The notes beneath the pieces are model-generated. The model made no database searches and was not told the origin of the DNA. It worked only from the letters and a program-made list of their open reading frames with translations. A stretch of DNA of 64,000 bases from Clytia hemisphaerica (lineage: Eukaryota; Cnidaria; Hydrozoa; Leptothecata; Clytiidae). The DNA lies in assembly GCA_902728285.1 (NCBI GenBank), contig CACVBU010001205.1:1-64000 (forward strand), given 5' to 3'. The position numbers were made by a program, and so were the translations under genes. The first letter of the stretch is position 1, and each line of letters opens with the position of its first letter. Shown here piece by piece: positions 46,501 to 57,700 of this stretch.

Positions 46501-49500
46501 CTGAGAGAAACCAAAATAGAAATGAACAAAGTCTAGCTTCAAAAACTGGACAGCAAGAGCTGAAATCACGAACTTTTGATTCATCAAAGCGAAGAACGCC
46601 TCGTCAAAGAGTCGAACAAGAATTAATGAAACTACAACAAGAATTTGATGACGATGATGATGAAAATGAAAATGATTTAGAACACCAAAGACATCTGAAA
46701 TACAATAACAGAAGAAAAGCTACGAAAAACGATCAAAATTTTCAAAACCAAAGAAAAAGAACGGGATCTTTAACAAATCATCAAAGAGACGAACAAATAT
46801 CACTGACCGATCGTAGTGACCTATACTCAGGCGATCCTTCTGATAACAGGCTGAATGATGGTCAAAATAAGAAACCAATAGTGACGCCGAGAGTTCGATC
46901 CGATAAGCCAGCCACTAAACCGCTACATCTTGGTTAGTTTTATATATATAACCAATTTTCAAGTCAGAAATGTCAACTCTTTTCCACTATGAGAGGAATT
47001 TTTAGAACTGACAACCTTGAGTTTTCATTCCTCGACGGGGTTACCCTTGTAGACTATTTGGTAGAATAAAATGTGTAATAACTAAATTGATTAGTAGCAG
47101 CAAGTGAAAATTTGGTGTTTTAGTTTTTGGTCTCAAAACAAAACTTCTGTGCGGTGATAATAAAGTCTGATGCATTCAAATATAACGAAAATTTCCAGTG
47201 TAATTTCCAGTGCGATGTAATTGGCAGGCCTGAGCTTTCTAAATACTATAATTTAATACATTTAAATCTCTAATTTGAGCTTCTGTGATTCGAACTAAAA
47301 CATCGCTCCCCTAAATTTGTGTAAAATATTTTTTGTAATTTGAATCTTTCTTTAATTAGAAGAATATTCTGTGTCCTTTGAAAATCGAATTAGAGATTTG
47401 TAAGAGGATAAGAAGAAGTCTTTTGGTAAAAGAAACCTTGTTCGTCACCTTTCAGCCATGGAAGAGCGCGATCAACAACGAAAAGAACGAAGAGCTCTCA
47501 TCGAAGCTGAAAAGAGAAGAAAAGAAGAAGACAAACTGGTACGACGATCCTCTTGTATTGATCTAGAACGACATCCCTCCTTTAATAGCCCATTCCGATC
47601 TTTTGCACCCCTTTAACACAGCAATCATATTCTTTTACACATTAATAGGCTAACCGCTCACAGATTTCCTGTGAAAGTGTGTCCAGTTTTGAAGTCGACT
47701 TGTCCGCTATGTTGTTTTCCAATTAACTTTAGATTTTCGAACGTTCGAATTTCATAACATTCGAATCGTACTGTTGATGATCAGAATTGAAAACAAGATA
47801 ACGGACTAGTCAGCTCTAAACCTAGGCACGTTTCCTATATACGGGTAGCCGGATCCATTCAAGTAGTAAGAGATCAGTTCCCTGTAGTGATGTTTTACAT
47901 TCCAATCACCCCATAATGAAAATAATACGAACCATGGGGTATTCATTAACTCTTTACTTCACGCTTTTAATAAGTACAATTTTACAAGAACACGTGCCTC
48001 GATTTTGAAGAAATAAAGAAATTTCTTAGCCTCAGATTTGAGAAGTAACTACTGAAATACTTTAATAACCAATGAATTACTGATTCTGAGTCCCGTTTGA
48101 AGTCAATAGGTCAATTAGCCAAAGGCTCTCCCGTGTCACAGACGCGGCGAGACCATCGCCCCAGTGGGAAATTTGGCCAAAATTTCGTCTCTGTTGAGAA
48201 AAATACCTTACAATTTCAGGCCCATAGCGATATTGACTTTGATTTCATCCTCATATGAAATTCAAGAAGAAACAATTGCACTCCCAAACCCCACTATTTT
48301 TTTGAGTCGGGAACAATAGAATTTCTATCCTGATTTGGATTTTGATAGAAATTTCCATCCCCGATGTGGGAAATAGTTCCAATGGGGCTGCGAGACAGGG
48401 GCTCTCGTAACATCTTGTATTTCTTTATTATTCACTTTCAGAAAGTGTTACGCGAACAGCAAGCAGAACGAGAGAGGTTGGAAGAGGAAGTGAAGCAAGA
48501 TAAAATACGAAAACGAAGAGAAGAAAAATTATTACAAATGGAGGTATGATTAGTATAACAGCTAACACTTCTGGGCAGCTTTTCGATTGTTTTCACTGTC
48601 TCCACAACCAGCCGGCTCGGTTATCTAAACGGAACAATGAAAGAAGCGGGTATTCGAACTGGACACTTCTAGTTTGAGGCACTGACACCTTGACCAGTCG
48701 GCCATCGCTCCTATTGGAAATCCACAAAGGTTTAAGATATCATAACTTCTTCTATTTCCCATTCAGAAAGAGAAAGAGAAGCAAAAACAACAAGAGCTAC
48801 ATCGTCTGAAACTCAAAACGAGCACTGAGCACTATCACCACAACCTTCTCACCAAATACGGTCTCCAACCATTGAAACTTCTAGTACAGCAAATGAAAAA
48901 TAACACTGAACTAAGTGATCAACACTATAACAATGTTTTGACCAGTAAAATGTTTCACTGTTGGCTGGAGTATACAAGAGAAACGATGGAGCGTAAGAAC
49001 CAACTAGCTGATCATAAATACGAAGAAATTCTATTGAAAAGAAGTTTCCGTTCTTGGAAAAAGGTAAATATTCACTACATTTTCTTTAAAGAATTTACAT
49101 TTCCCAAATATGGATACAATTGACTTTCTTATCATCAGACATTTCAATGTGTAGCCACTCTCAAAACAAGCGACAAAGAAGAACTCTTTCTTTAGAAATT
49201 CTATCCACTTTAAGGCTTTAATAGCAAATAGTCATATTCCTTTGATTGGCCGTCAAATTCTGATTTCTTTGCCGAAGCCTGGACACATTTTTCGCTATAT
49301 CACTAGCAGGAAATTTGTTTCAACTCCTAATGGCAAGAATGTAAAAACCTAGCCAGTTAGGCTCTGACACACTAAAAAATAACGCTCTCGCAATTGGTCC
49401 AAAAGAACAAGATCACTAAAATCTTATTTATGTTATATTTTAGTGTCGCTTTCATCTTCAAAACTTGAACAAGATGGCGCGTATGTTTTCCATCCGACGA

Positions 49501-50524
49501 ATGGTGAAGAAAACTTTCTTTGCATGGCAATCGTACGTGGTGGACGAACGTATCTTGATGTGGGCTAAAGAGAATGATGCAGAAGAACACAACCTAGTGT
49601 AAGTGTATATTCTTCTACAGTCTAAACGTGGAGTTTGAATTTGAAGCCCTGAAGGGGCTAGAGAGGAATCTCCAACCTTTCTAAAGCAAGAGAAAGTGAA
49701 ACCCTTTATAAGCAACCAGGTTGTAAAGGCTCCAGGGCTCAAATTTGCAAACTTATTTTCATCCTCTCGTAAAGTAAAAGTTTTTTTGGTGAACTAACCA
49801 TCAGAAAATTAACTATGAGTGCTAATCAACCCAATCCAATTATTTCAAGATAATGAAATTAGTTTGTATTGTTATGTCCATTGGCTTCCTTTATCATACC
49901 CTACTTTTTCTTATATCTGGTTGTTAAGCATGCTGGACTAAGGGATCGGTCGTATGTACAATCATTGTCGTAATATTTGAGTAAAAAGGGAAATCCACCG
50001 GGAAGTTTTGAAACCACAATCAATTTGTTAGTGCTCTAAAGTAGGTGGTTGGAAGGTTCGAGTCTTAACTCTGAGTCTTAACGCTAAAAAGTTCAAAAAT
50101 GGTCCAATAAGGCTCATAAACCCGAGTCAAATTGAAATATCCGATTAAATTTGAGAGATGGCCCAAAATCGACTTTCTCGCCCGAACTTCAAATTTCGAA
50201 AAGCGAGGAAATAAGCTTAATATTGAATAGATTTCGACCATGATTGTACCTTAATCGTGATGAGATTTTTTAGAACTTTCTGAATGAAAAAGTTATTTGG
50301 AGCCTTGTGTTTTTAGCATGGAGTATTATGTATTAACAACTAAGGATTATCTGCAACAAATATTCTCTTTTCTTTTTTTCAGTCGAATGAAGAAGAAACA
50401 TTTCAACCAATGGAAAGACTTTGTGAACAATGAAAAGGAGGAACGAATCCGAGAAAAGAGGCGTCAAGAACTTCGTAAGAAAGTACAAAATTGGTTGCCC
50501 GATTTCAACGCAGGAAAGACGTAA
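34578..50524 (+). CDS. CCDC191: CCDC191-like coiled-coil protein (15 exons)
   Basis: Exons: 34578-34673, 34949-35060, 37809-37994, 38351-38394, 38758-38874, 39327-39538, 40054-40228, 40618-40808, 45567-45768, 46383-46932, 47456-47538, 48442-48543, 48767-49063, 49444-49598, 50383-50524. Every junction is GT-AG and in phase; the product is 887 aa. The start is the ATG in TCTAAAGATGGC, beginning MASNNLFKWQKYIN. Residues about 186-314 and 657-705 are long Glu/Arg/Lys coiled coils. Between and after them, helical repeats with aromatic anchors recur: HFAAWYNLVLENR and KARAVADWKCKLRAWNAW (about 319-360), HFWNKKLMKVCLYSWLKY, KMFHCWLEYTRE, KRSFRSWKK, KKTFFAWQSYV, KKHFNQWKDFV. This W-x-x repeat style, the AMEERDQQRKERR segment and the length fit vertebrate CCDC191 (KIAA1407). 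Exon 10 (550 nt) is a low-complexity, Asn/Gln/Arg/Asp-rich insert and the least conserved part. The cellular role of the family is poorly known. SFI1-like proteins have similar W repeats and are the alternative. Confidence 0.85.
35201..35280. repeat. Four-copy 20-bp tandem repeat (intron 2 of the CCDC191-like gene)
   Basis: The unit AGTTACCAGGTCAGGTCGAG occurs three times exactly, preceded by one copy with ACCT in place of AGTT. The exact identity suggests recent expansion. It is followed at about 35,350-35,400 by a GTTCGTCC/GTTAGTTCGTCC microsatellite. Confidence 0.92.
36153..37325. mobile_element. 1.17-kb foldback element with TTCCGCAAATTA repeats (intron 2)
   Basis: Arms of about 360 bp (36153 to about 36,515 and about 36,960-37,325) are near-perfect inverted copies. 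Inside the arms, ATTCCGCAAATTA/TAATTTGCGGAAT and CTACGGAATC/GATTCCGTAG words recur many times in both orientations. The middle of about 440 bp is unique and non-coding. Open frames crossing the arms are repeat artefacts. Confidence 0.88.
38576..38722. mobile_element. 147-bp palindromic MITE, CAACAGCTG family (intron 4)
   Basis: CATGACATGCATCACTGCAA at the left, CAACAGCTGGTTGG, a centre ACGTAAAACCAGTCAATACG, then CAACCAATCAGCTGTTGGGT and a right end at CATATGATG. It ends about 35 bp before exon 5, so the acceptor region of intron 4 abuts the element. Confidence 0.82.
40997..41521 (-). repeat. LTR (3' LTR relative to the element's coding strand)
   Basis: 525 bp, TG..CA ends, direct repeat of 44930-45454. 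It contains pyrimidine-rich CTTCGAG/CCTTCCAAG subrepeats (about 41,253-41,345). Confidence 0.95.
42312..43335 (-). pseudogene. Broken extension of the gag frame: PP-I and PSEIVKK repeats plus membrane-like segment
   Basis: After the gag stop the same frame continues proline-rich sequence (the PPKIIQRP type) past a second stop at about 43,296. It then becomes 7-residue repeats of PSEIVKK/SSEIVKK (about 42,780-43,010). A frameshift inside the repeats near 42,915 separates the segments 42892-43206 and 42312-42980. The last segment has a 23-residue hydrophobic stretch encoded at 42504-42572, flanked by basic residues, which looks like a membrane span. Taken together this appears to be one longer protein tail broken by two stops and a shift. 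The repeated DNA (CGGACGGCTTTTTGACAAT units) may promote slippage. Its function is unknown. Confidence 0.7.
43336..44355 (-). CDS. Retrotransposon gag polyprotein (339 aa)
   Basis: The frame starts MTSIFKMNVIQM and is intact to TAA. Residues about 13-60 (IPQFNGTSNENIKSYFERFE, then KKRLDILTAYGLQGHA) and about 75-170 (LIKEMLLNYFW, LKQEECSSLDIYLEKLEELV, KLDSLIAGLNEDLR) fit the Ty3/gypsy-style retrotransposon gag fold. No CCHC zinc knuckle is present. Instead the C-terminus is rich in Arg, Pro and Gln (NRPPQQNRR, then PPTIIRQP repeats) and could bind RNA. Such proteins assemble the particle in which reverse transcription takes place. There is no pol downstream. It could also be a minimal copy of an element whose full relative lies elsewhere in the genome. 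Confidence 0.85.
   Translation of the reverse strand: MTSIFKMNVIQMTLDDIPQFNGTSNENIKSYFERFESIATIGNWSSKKRLDILTAYGLQGHAMHYYRALPADVKPSYKLIKEMLLNYFWSSDIRMLKKAELAKLKQEECSSLDIYLEKLEELVYQLNYSNEQKLDSLIAGLNEDLRISIILKRFKTFNEAVAYIRLENAIKPNYNVNSTKLLKELNEKIDKLADGACTVQSSSATPRRVSLNGYAGERDLDEQVSEVIEQKLRMIMPQTINTLGRPKFASSTDGMREIERMLAKIKNLKRQRNRPPQQNRRISLDGRRDTSTLVRDQKPRESSKIYPQPNIIYRPPTIIRQPRKTFIQPPKLQPPPIII
44930..45454 (-). repeat. LTR (5' LTR relative to the element's coding strand)
   Basis: 525 bp, direct repeat of 40997-41521 with substitutions noted at the TTAGTTGTTGAG and CGTGTTTGCTC positions. It lies 575 bp upstream of the gag start on the minus strand, so it should carry the promoter. Confidence 0.95.
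49633..49751. mobile_element. 119-bp MITE-like element (intron 14)
   Basis: GTTTGAATTTGAAGCCCTG at the left and CAGGGCTCAAATTTGCAAAC at the right are imperfect inverted repeats. The GAAGCCCTGAAGGGGCTAGAG start resembles the termini of 23306-23588. It begins 35 bp after the exon 14 donor. Confidence 0.6.
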
Positions 50525-51225
50525 GATTTCATTCGAGTTAGTGAGTTGGTTTGCTTCTTGCTTTATACCAGATTGTACGGGAATCGGACGGGGATTTTAT
50601 ACACGTTACGCATCCAATGCCCTATATATATCAAAATATATCAGAAGGGATGCGTGTAGCCTAGCCACTACTACAGAGTTCTTCAAAGTGTCTTCAAAGC
50701 GACGTATAAGTTCAATTTGTTTTAGCACTAAAATTTCAAATTTTGTCAAATTTGACACGCTGATTATTTTAAAGGTTTTTCGAGCAGTTTTGAGTTATTT
50801 TATAGTTATCAATCTTAACGCAATGGCATCTTTGGTTTTCAAAAAGAGCATTCCTACGCACCTGTTTTTCAATTATTTAGTACCAGAAAGTCGGTACTAG
50901 AGAGACACAAAATTAATCTGACCGTAACAGACTAACACTCGGGATTAAAAAAAATAATTCAAAAAAGCCTGTTGTAGCTTTGGAACAGGTATAAAATTGA
51001 TTGAATATATTAGATGAATAATGAAAGATTTATTTTATTGGAATTGGAAGATAGTTATTTATTTTTTATTGCACACAATTTATAATGTAAATATCACAAA
51101 AATATATATTCTTAAAAGCTATTCTTTATTTTCCAAAAAGAAAAATCCAAGAAAGAAATCTATAGACCCATATTATGAAAATAGTTTATCAACTTTAACC
51201 TTAATACTTACACCCCTGTGTCTAA
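50525..51225. other. 3' flank of the CCDC191-like gene
   Basis: It follows the stop codon at 50522-50524. It contains a short ACGCATCC..GGATGCGT hairpin (about 50,606-50,665). No further gene was recognised before the LTR at 51226. Confidence 0.4.
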
Positions 51226-51998
51226 TGTTTGTGCTTATAAAATGGACAAAATCATTTTAACTTCGTGTTAATGAACTTTGATCTTATAAAAAGATCGCAT
51301 ATTTCTTAGAGAAAACATATTTTCTTATAATTAGCATAAAGCAATTATCTTTTTACGCATTTTTAATTGTTTCAATTTTGATCAGAGAGTTTTCACGTTT
51401 TCTGATTTTCACATTTCTGACAGAACACCTTTGTAGAAGGATGTATGTTGAGGGAAGTCAGAGAAAAAGTCACTATTTTTGATTTACAAATTTGGAATTT
51501 AAGTCAATGAATTTCAAGTTTCAATTCATCAATTTTCACTGAATTATTGGCATGGCATTTCACAGCACACACTCATAGGCCAGCCGGTGAGTTTTGGTTC
51601 TTTTGTTTTTCTGTGGTTTTGTCTAGGACTTTGGTTCTCAGTGCCTCTCTTTAAGGATAACCATAGGATTTTCAGTACAATTTTCAATTATAGAATTTAC
51701 CTAAAATTTCCTTTGGAATTAGCTCATTTCAGTCATGTTTTCTTGTCATTTTGTCTCTATGATTTGTTCACATTTTTGAGAGATTTTAGAGGTTTATCAC
51801 GAGCATTTTGAGGATATCTAGGATATTTTGTCATTTAGTCAAGGATTTGTCATTTTAGTTCAAAATATTTATCATTTTCATTTTGTACTTTTTAGTTTGA
51901 ACTCTGTCAACACAATACATCAATCAACTTCAATACATATTATTGTGTGCGTGTTCCAAACCGACCCTTAATCTGTGTCCAGCCTGCCTGCCTCTACA
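51226..51998 (+). repeat. 5' LTR of the BEL/Pao-type element
   Basis: 773 bp from TGTTTGTGCTTATAAAATGG to CCTGCCTGCCTCTACA. It differs from the 3' LTR mainly by 1-2-nt indels in short homopolymer runs, with few substitutions. Confidence 0.9.
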
Positions 51999-52029
51999 TT
52001 CAAACGGACACCTTTACCATCCCAATCGC

Positions 52030-54780
52030 ATGTCAGAACGACCCCGACGGAACATTTCTCGCTTCGACTATCGGACGTATAATTTGACCGGAAGGAAAGT
52101 TCCACATCAACAGGATCAATCATCCTCACCCTCAACTCGGATCAACTCAGACCAGCCTTCAAAGCCGTCTGAAACGAATCAATCAACCAAGCAACATCAC
52201 TCAACGATGGAAGCTCAATCTCAAATCGAATTGACAATTGAACATGTCAATGACATCATAGACGAAACACCCGTCCATTCCTGTGCGACCAAAGATGTTG
52301 ACATTGCCCTCAACGAATTGGTTGAACATCGCAACACTCTTCGACAACACCGTAAACATCTGATGGATAGCGAAATTCAGAATGAGAAGTTTGTCGCACT
52401 TTTAACGATCACCCTAAACTCAATTGAAGCCTATTTCAAGGAAGCGAAAGAGTGGATTTTCAAACTCGAACAACCTCGTATCAAACGTGCTAACCAAGAT
52501 GATGACGCCAAAATAACCGCCATGAAATTCACCGTGGCCGATCTCAAACGCAAAATCGAGGAGATCAATTGCAAGCTTTCTGTTGAACTCGATACGAAAA
52601 CCGACGTTCGGCTCGTTCAAATGGAAAAGGATTCCTCTAATATGAACACTGAGATAAAAGAGGTTTCTAACAAATACGAACAATTATTACAAACTCATGT
52701 TACTGACAAGACTTTAGTCACTGATATTACTAAAGTTGGAAAAAGCTACACAGAACTGACCAATAGTTTCTCTGATTACCTGAAACTTTTGAAAACTGAA
52801 GTCGATGAGAGAGACATCTACAAACAACGCTCGTTTGATGAATCAAAATTGAACATCAAGTTGGAAAAATTTGCTGGTTATGCTTCAGAGACCGACATTT
52901 ACACCTTTCAATCGACATTCAACAAAATCCATCTGCAGACAACACCAACAAAGCTGCTACCAGACCTTCTCAAAAAACAATTTCCTTCGAGGACCAGCTC
53001 TGTCATTAGTCAAAAACATCCCAGACATAGACGAGATATGGACAACCCTCAAAGCAGCCTATGGAGATACCAGATGTCTTCTCACAAAGAAACTCCAAAT
53101 GCTAAGTGATAAAGACCCACTGTATCGTATCAAGGACCCCGAAAAACTCATCCAAGCTACAACATCAATTATCAACATCATCAAAGAACTGATGCGACTA
53201 GCAGAGGAACACCATCTTGAGGAGTCTTTGTTTTATGGAGATGGCCTGAATCGTATCTACAACCTGATTGGAGATAGTCGTTGCAAATTTTTTTTCCGTA
53301 GACGGGCGGAAATATCTTTAATGGTCGGAAATATCATAGCGCAATGGTTGGAAATATCATTTGATGGTCGGAAATATCTTTTGATGGTCGGAAATATCCC
53401 AAACTCTGAAAATTTGAAAATTTGATGGTCGGAAATATCCCGCGCTTTTGGAGTAGAGTGGAGGCACTCGATCTGAAAACGACTGTTCGGCGGAAAATTT
53501 GGCTTCCAAAATCGAACCTTTACAGTGCATCCAGCTGGCAGTGCATGCAGAAAAAATCTGGCCAAAAAATGACCCTTACAGTGGCCAGACGAGGAAAGGA
53601 TATAAAAAAGACAAGAAAGAACGAAGAGTCGTGTTAGAATAAAAAGGTCAATACCACTTTCTCTCTCTAAAAAGCTTGTCTGGCACACACAACATGTTGG
53701 CCACACAACAAGTTGGCCACACAATGCCACCTTTGCTACCATTTTTGTTTACATTTTTTTTGCTGATGAAGCATTTTTAAAAGCGCGGGATATTTCCGAC
53801 CATTAAATTTTCAAATTTTTAGAGTTTTGGATATTTCCGACCATCAAATGATATTTCCGACCATCAAATGATATTTCCGACCATCAAATGATATTTCCGA
53901 CCATTACGCTATGATATTTCCGACCATTACGCTATGATATTTCCGACCATTAAATTTTCAAATTTTCAGAGTTTGGGATATTTCCGACCATCTAAAGATA
54001 TTTCCGACCATCAAATGATATTTCCGACCATTGCGCTATGATATTTCCGACCATTAAAGATATTTCCGCCCGTCTACGGAAAAAAAATTTGCATAGTCGT
54101 TTAACCCGTTGGTTATCATCGATCTCTGACGAAGTCCTTTCACCCAAAACCACCTGGCTTCGCTTCATCAAATTCTTGGAGAAAGAACAACGACTTCAAC
54201 AACAGAAACTAGTGATTCACACCAACAACCCTCAGAAGAAGAAGACTGATCCACCACAGAAGGACAAGAACGGTCCCAGACATGGGGGATATTCAGCCGA
54301 CTCAAAAGAATTGTTGTGTTCAATCTGCAACACCCCTGATGGATCAGATGATCACGTCTCCACAAATGGACCAGGACATTCTCGATTACTTCAGTACTTC
54401 ACATGCAAAGCATTCGCCGAGCTGACACCAGCAAACAGACTTGCACTACTCAAGAAGAAGGATATTGCTATCATGTTTATATCCCGGAGCAGATGCCTCA
54501 TCGGGACGTCACAAGAATGGTCAGTGTCAACGCCACTTCACTTGCTCACACCCATCACATCAGGGGAACCAAGTTCGAAAGCATGTGCTAGTATGCGAGG
54601 AACACAAATCCACTCAAGACAACCAAGATCTGCTGGAGATATTCAAGCAGCGTTGTATGAAGAATAACCAACTTCAAACCCATGCCAAGGAGATTTGCAT
54701 CGCCTTCCATGCATCATTCCTATCGAACCACGAGACATCACCCAAGGAAGATTCTGTCAATGAGAGAGGAATCTACCTAC
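52030..54780 (+). pseudogene. BEL/Pao gag, frameshifted and split by an insertion
   Basis: The frame starts MSERPRRNISRFDYRTY and runs to about 52,975. It includes a long charged helix (about residues 90-260), then the DUF1759-type gag core (KLEKFAGYASETDIYTFQS, and in the next frame LSLVKNIPDIDEIW). A one-base shift near 52,975 moves the remainder into the frame ending at 53,281, where the foldback element is inserted. Gag sequence resumes at 54,101 (LTRWLSSISDE) and continues, with further shifts, through a Cys/His-rich region (LCSICNTPDGSDDH; RHKNGQCQRHFTCSH) that corresponds to the zinc knuckles. This protein would form the particle shell. It is not expressible as a whole here. Confidence 0.85.
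53282..54093. mobile_element. 812-bp foldback element with GATATTTCCGACCAT subterminal repeats, inserted in gag
   Basis: TAGTCGT is duplicated at 53275-53281 and 54094-54100. The ends TGCAAATTTTTTTTCCGTAG and its complement form long TIRs. Within about 170 bp of the left end and 350 bp of the right end, GGTCGGAAATATC/GATATTTCCGACC occurs more than a dozen times, in opposite orientation on the two sides. The middle is unique and non-coding despite open frames. Subterminal motif clusters are typical sites of transposase binding. The gag frame can be followed from one side of the element to the other once the insertion and one TSD copy are set aside, which confirms the boundaries. Confidence 0.93.
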
Positions 54781-54789
54781 TTTAAACAA

Positions 54790-57700
54790 TCGTCGTCAAT
54801 GACCAACGAATCAACGTGTTCTACGACAATGGTTGCAGTGATCTAATCATCAAGGAGTCAGCAATCGCCAAACTTGGTAACCATGCAACCCAGATATCAT
54901 TCCACCCGATCAAAATTGGTGGTGTTGGTGAATCAACAACCTATCAAACACTTGGTACCTACAGTTTACAACTACCATTGTGTGACGGAGATCAATCCTT
55001 GGTTTCCGGCATCTGTATCAAGTCGATCACAGCAACATTTCCTCATTACCCATTGGATCAAGTCATGGAGGATATTCAGCAATCATTCAGCTCAAGTGGC
55101 ATATCAGATGTCACACTTCCTAAACCAGCTCACGACGTTGGAGGAGACACTCACCTGATGTTGGGTGTCAAGTATTTACGTTATCATCCCAAGCTCATTT
55201 ACCAGCTACCATCCGGACTTGGTATCTAGCAATCTGCATTCAAAAACGCCGATGGAGGACGTGGAGTGATCGGAGGCCCACATCACATCTTCATAAAGAT
55301 ACACCAATCATTCTTCAGTCATAACCAGATGTTGAGTTTCTTCAATCACCAATACCTCATCGCAAGAGGAGGAGTCCAAGTCGACCCAGATGTCAAGATA
55401 CTATCCTTATCAGCAAAGACAAGCGTTTCGAGCTCTCAGAATCAACAGGATCAGAGATTACATATAGATGCATCAAGTGCAGATCCTGCTCGACCTGCAA
55501 AAGTTCCGACCATCAACAAGATATCAGCATCAGGGAGGAAGCAGAGCAGGAGCTGATCAATGAATCAGTCAAACTCGACCTCAATACCAACACTGTGACA
55601 GCAACCTTACCCTTGCTTCAGGATCCAAGCATCAGACTCAGCCCAAACAAGGACATTGCATGAAAGTGTACCACCAGCAAATTAGAAGTTAAACAAAATC
55701 GAGAATCAACAAGACAAGCATGACATCTGCGTCAGAGAAGAAATTCAGATCTTGGTTTTGTTGATTATGTTCATAATCTCCAGCTGACCACACAGATGCT
55801 AAATCCAGTACCGTCCAAAACTTCATACCCTGGCGAGCGTGTGGAAGTTATCATCACTCAGCACTCCATGTCGCATTGTTTTGATGCGTCACAACCAACC
55901 CAATCAGGATTCAGTCTCAACGATTGCTAGCCAAGGGAACAAACAATTTGAACAAACTTCAGAGAATGATAGATCAGATGGCCATCCATGAATTGGTTTA
56001 CACAGTGACGTCAGAAAATTACAACACTGTTAAGTCGACCCAACGCATTGGACGTTGCAACGCTCCATTATGGCAAGATGAACTCAATACATCAATGATT
56101 CCAGAGAAAATAATCAAGACACTGATCTACGGGACCGTCCACGGTAACCAGGCTGAACGTGGATTGCGTCAATTTCCGAAACCTTCAAAGATCAAATCCA
56201 GCTGCCAATCGATTCTTCAGAGGATGTGTAAGTCGACGACTGTATTCTGGCGACATCAAACAGAGGAAGCATGCAAACGAGGCAGACGAGCTAGAAGTAT
56301 CAATCAAAGGAGGCTTCAAGCTGAAAGGAATCACCCTATCAGGTGCAGATCCACCATCACACCTTACTGACGATGGAGTATCATTGGCAGTCGGTGGTAT
56401 GAAATGGTACTCAAAGTCTGATGAAGTTTTCGATCTCAATCTCAGAACTGAACTTCTCACCAAAGAGAAGAGGAAAGAAATGTTTAGCTGCAACCAAATA
56501 GCATCCAAAGTACTCCACGTCGCCACTGTGCATCAAAGGTGGCTGAAGTTTTCGACATTACTGGCAAGGCTATCACCACTTATCGCTGCTATGAAACTCG
56601 ATCTACGAGAGTTATCCAATCTTCAATTGACTTGGGAAGATACCATACCAGATAGCCTACGACCAATTTGGATATCACATTTCGAGATGATGCAAGAACT
56701 TGGAAACATCAAATTCAAACGTGCCATCGTGCCTATCGATGCTGTATCGCTTGACAGCGAAACGTTGGATTTCGGAGATGCAAGTAAAACATTGATCTGT
56801 GTATGTATATACGTTCGATTTCTCCGCAAGAATGGTCATTATTCTTGCCAGTTATCATTTTCAAGAACCAAACTCTACCAAAAGACATGACATTACCACG
56901 TGCTGAACTTATGCATCTCTAATGGCTACACTGGAGAAGTTGTTCAACGATCGCTCAAACGATACTTCAATCAGCAACAAGTTACAGACAGCCCAATATC
57001 CCTGTATTGGATAACCAACGATCAAAAAGTGCTCAGACAATGGGTCAGAAGTTCGTGTCATTGAGATCAATCGATTCACAAGCAAAGATGACTGGTTGCA
57101 CGTAAAATCCAGTGACATGATTGCAATATAGGAACCAGGAAAAGAGAACTTTGAATGATGTCAGTCAAGAATCATTCTGGATCAATGGCTTCGATTGGAT
57201 GAAACAAGAAAAGAGTCAATTCCCAGCAAAGCGTGTTGAAGAAATCATTGTCCAAACAAGAGTTACCGAAGTCAATAAGGAAACCCAAATCTGCAAGAAC
57301 ATTGAAGTGCACGTCAGTCTCAACAGTGACGAAATAAAGAAGAGATACGAGTTCTCTTCCTACATCTTGGATCCAAACGCCATTCATTCCATCAGTCATC
57401 CGAATCATGGCATACATATTACGCTACTGCAACATCTTCGCAAAGAAAACCAAAGCTTATGGGGAATTATCTGAAGAGGATTTTTATCATCAGCAGAGCA
57501 GTACTATTTCAGAAAGGAACATCTGAAATCAAGAAGTTCACCAACAAATCAAAGTACGAAAACATCGCAAGAGAACAAAATGGAACACTCAAGTATTCTG
57601 GACGTATACTTCCTGATCAAAGCATCTCAATCGTGGGAAGATTCTCCAAAGTCATGAAAGACTTGAGCTCATCAACCTTCTGTGTGCCTGTTTTAGATAG

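Noticed and set aside
53257..53742. 161-aa minus-strand open frame inside the gag insertion
   Set aside because: It is read through repeated GATATTTCCGACC units and unique non-coding DNA of the foldback element; there is no protein family resemblance.
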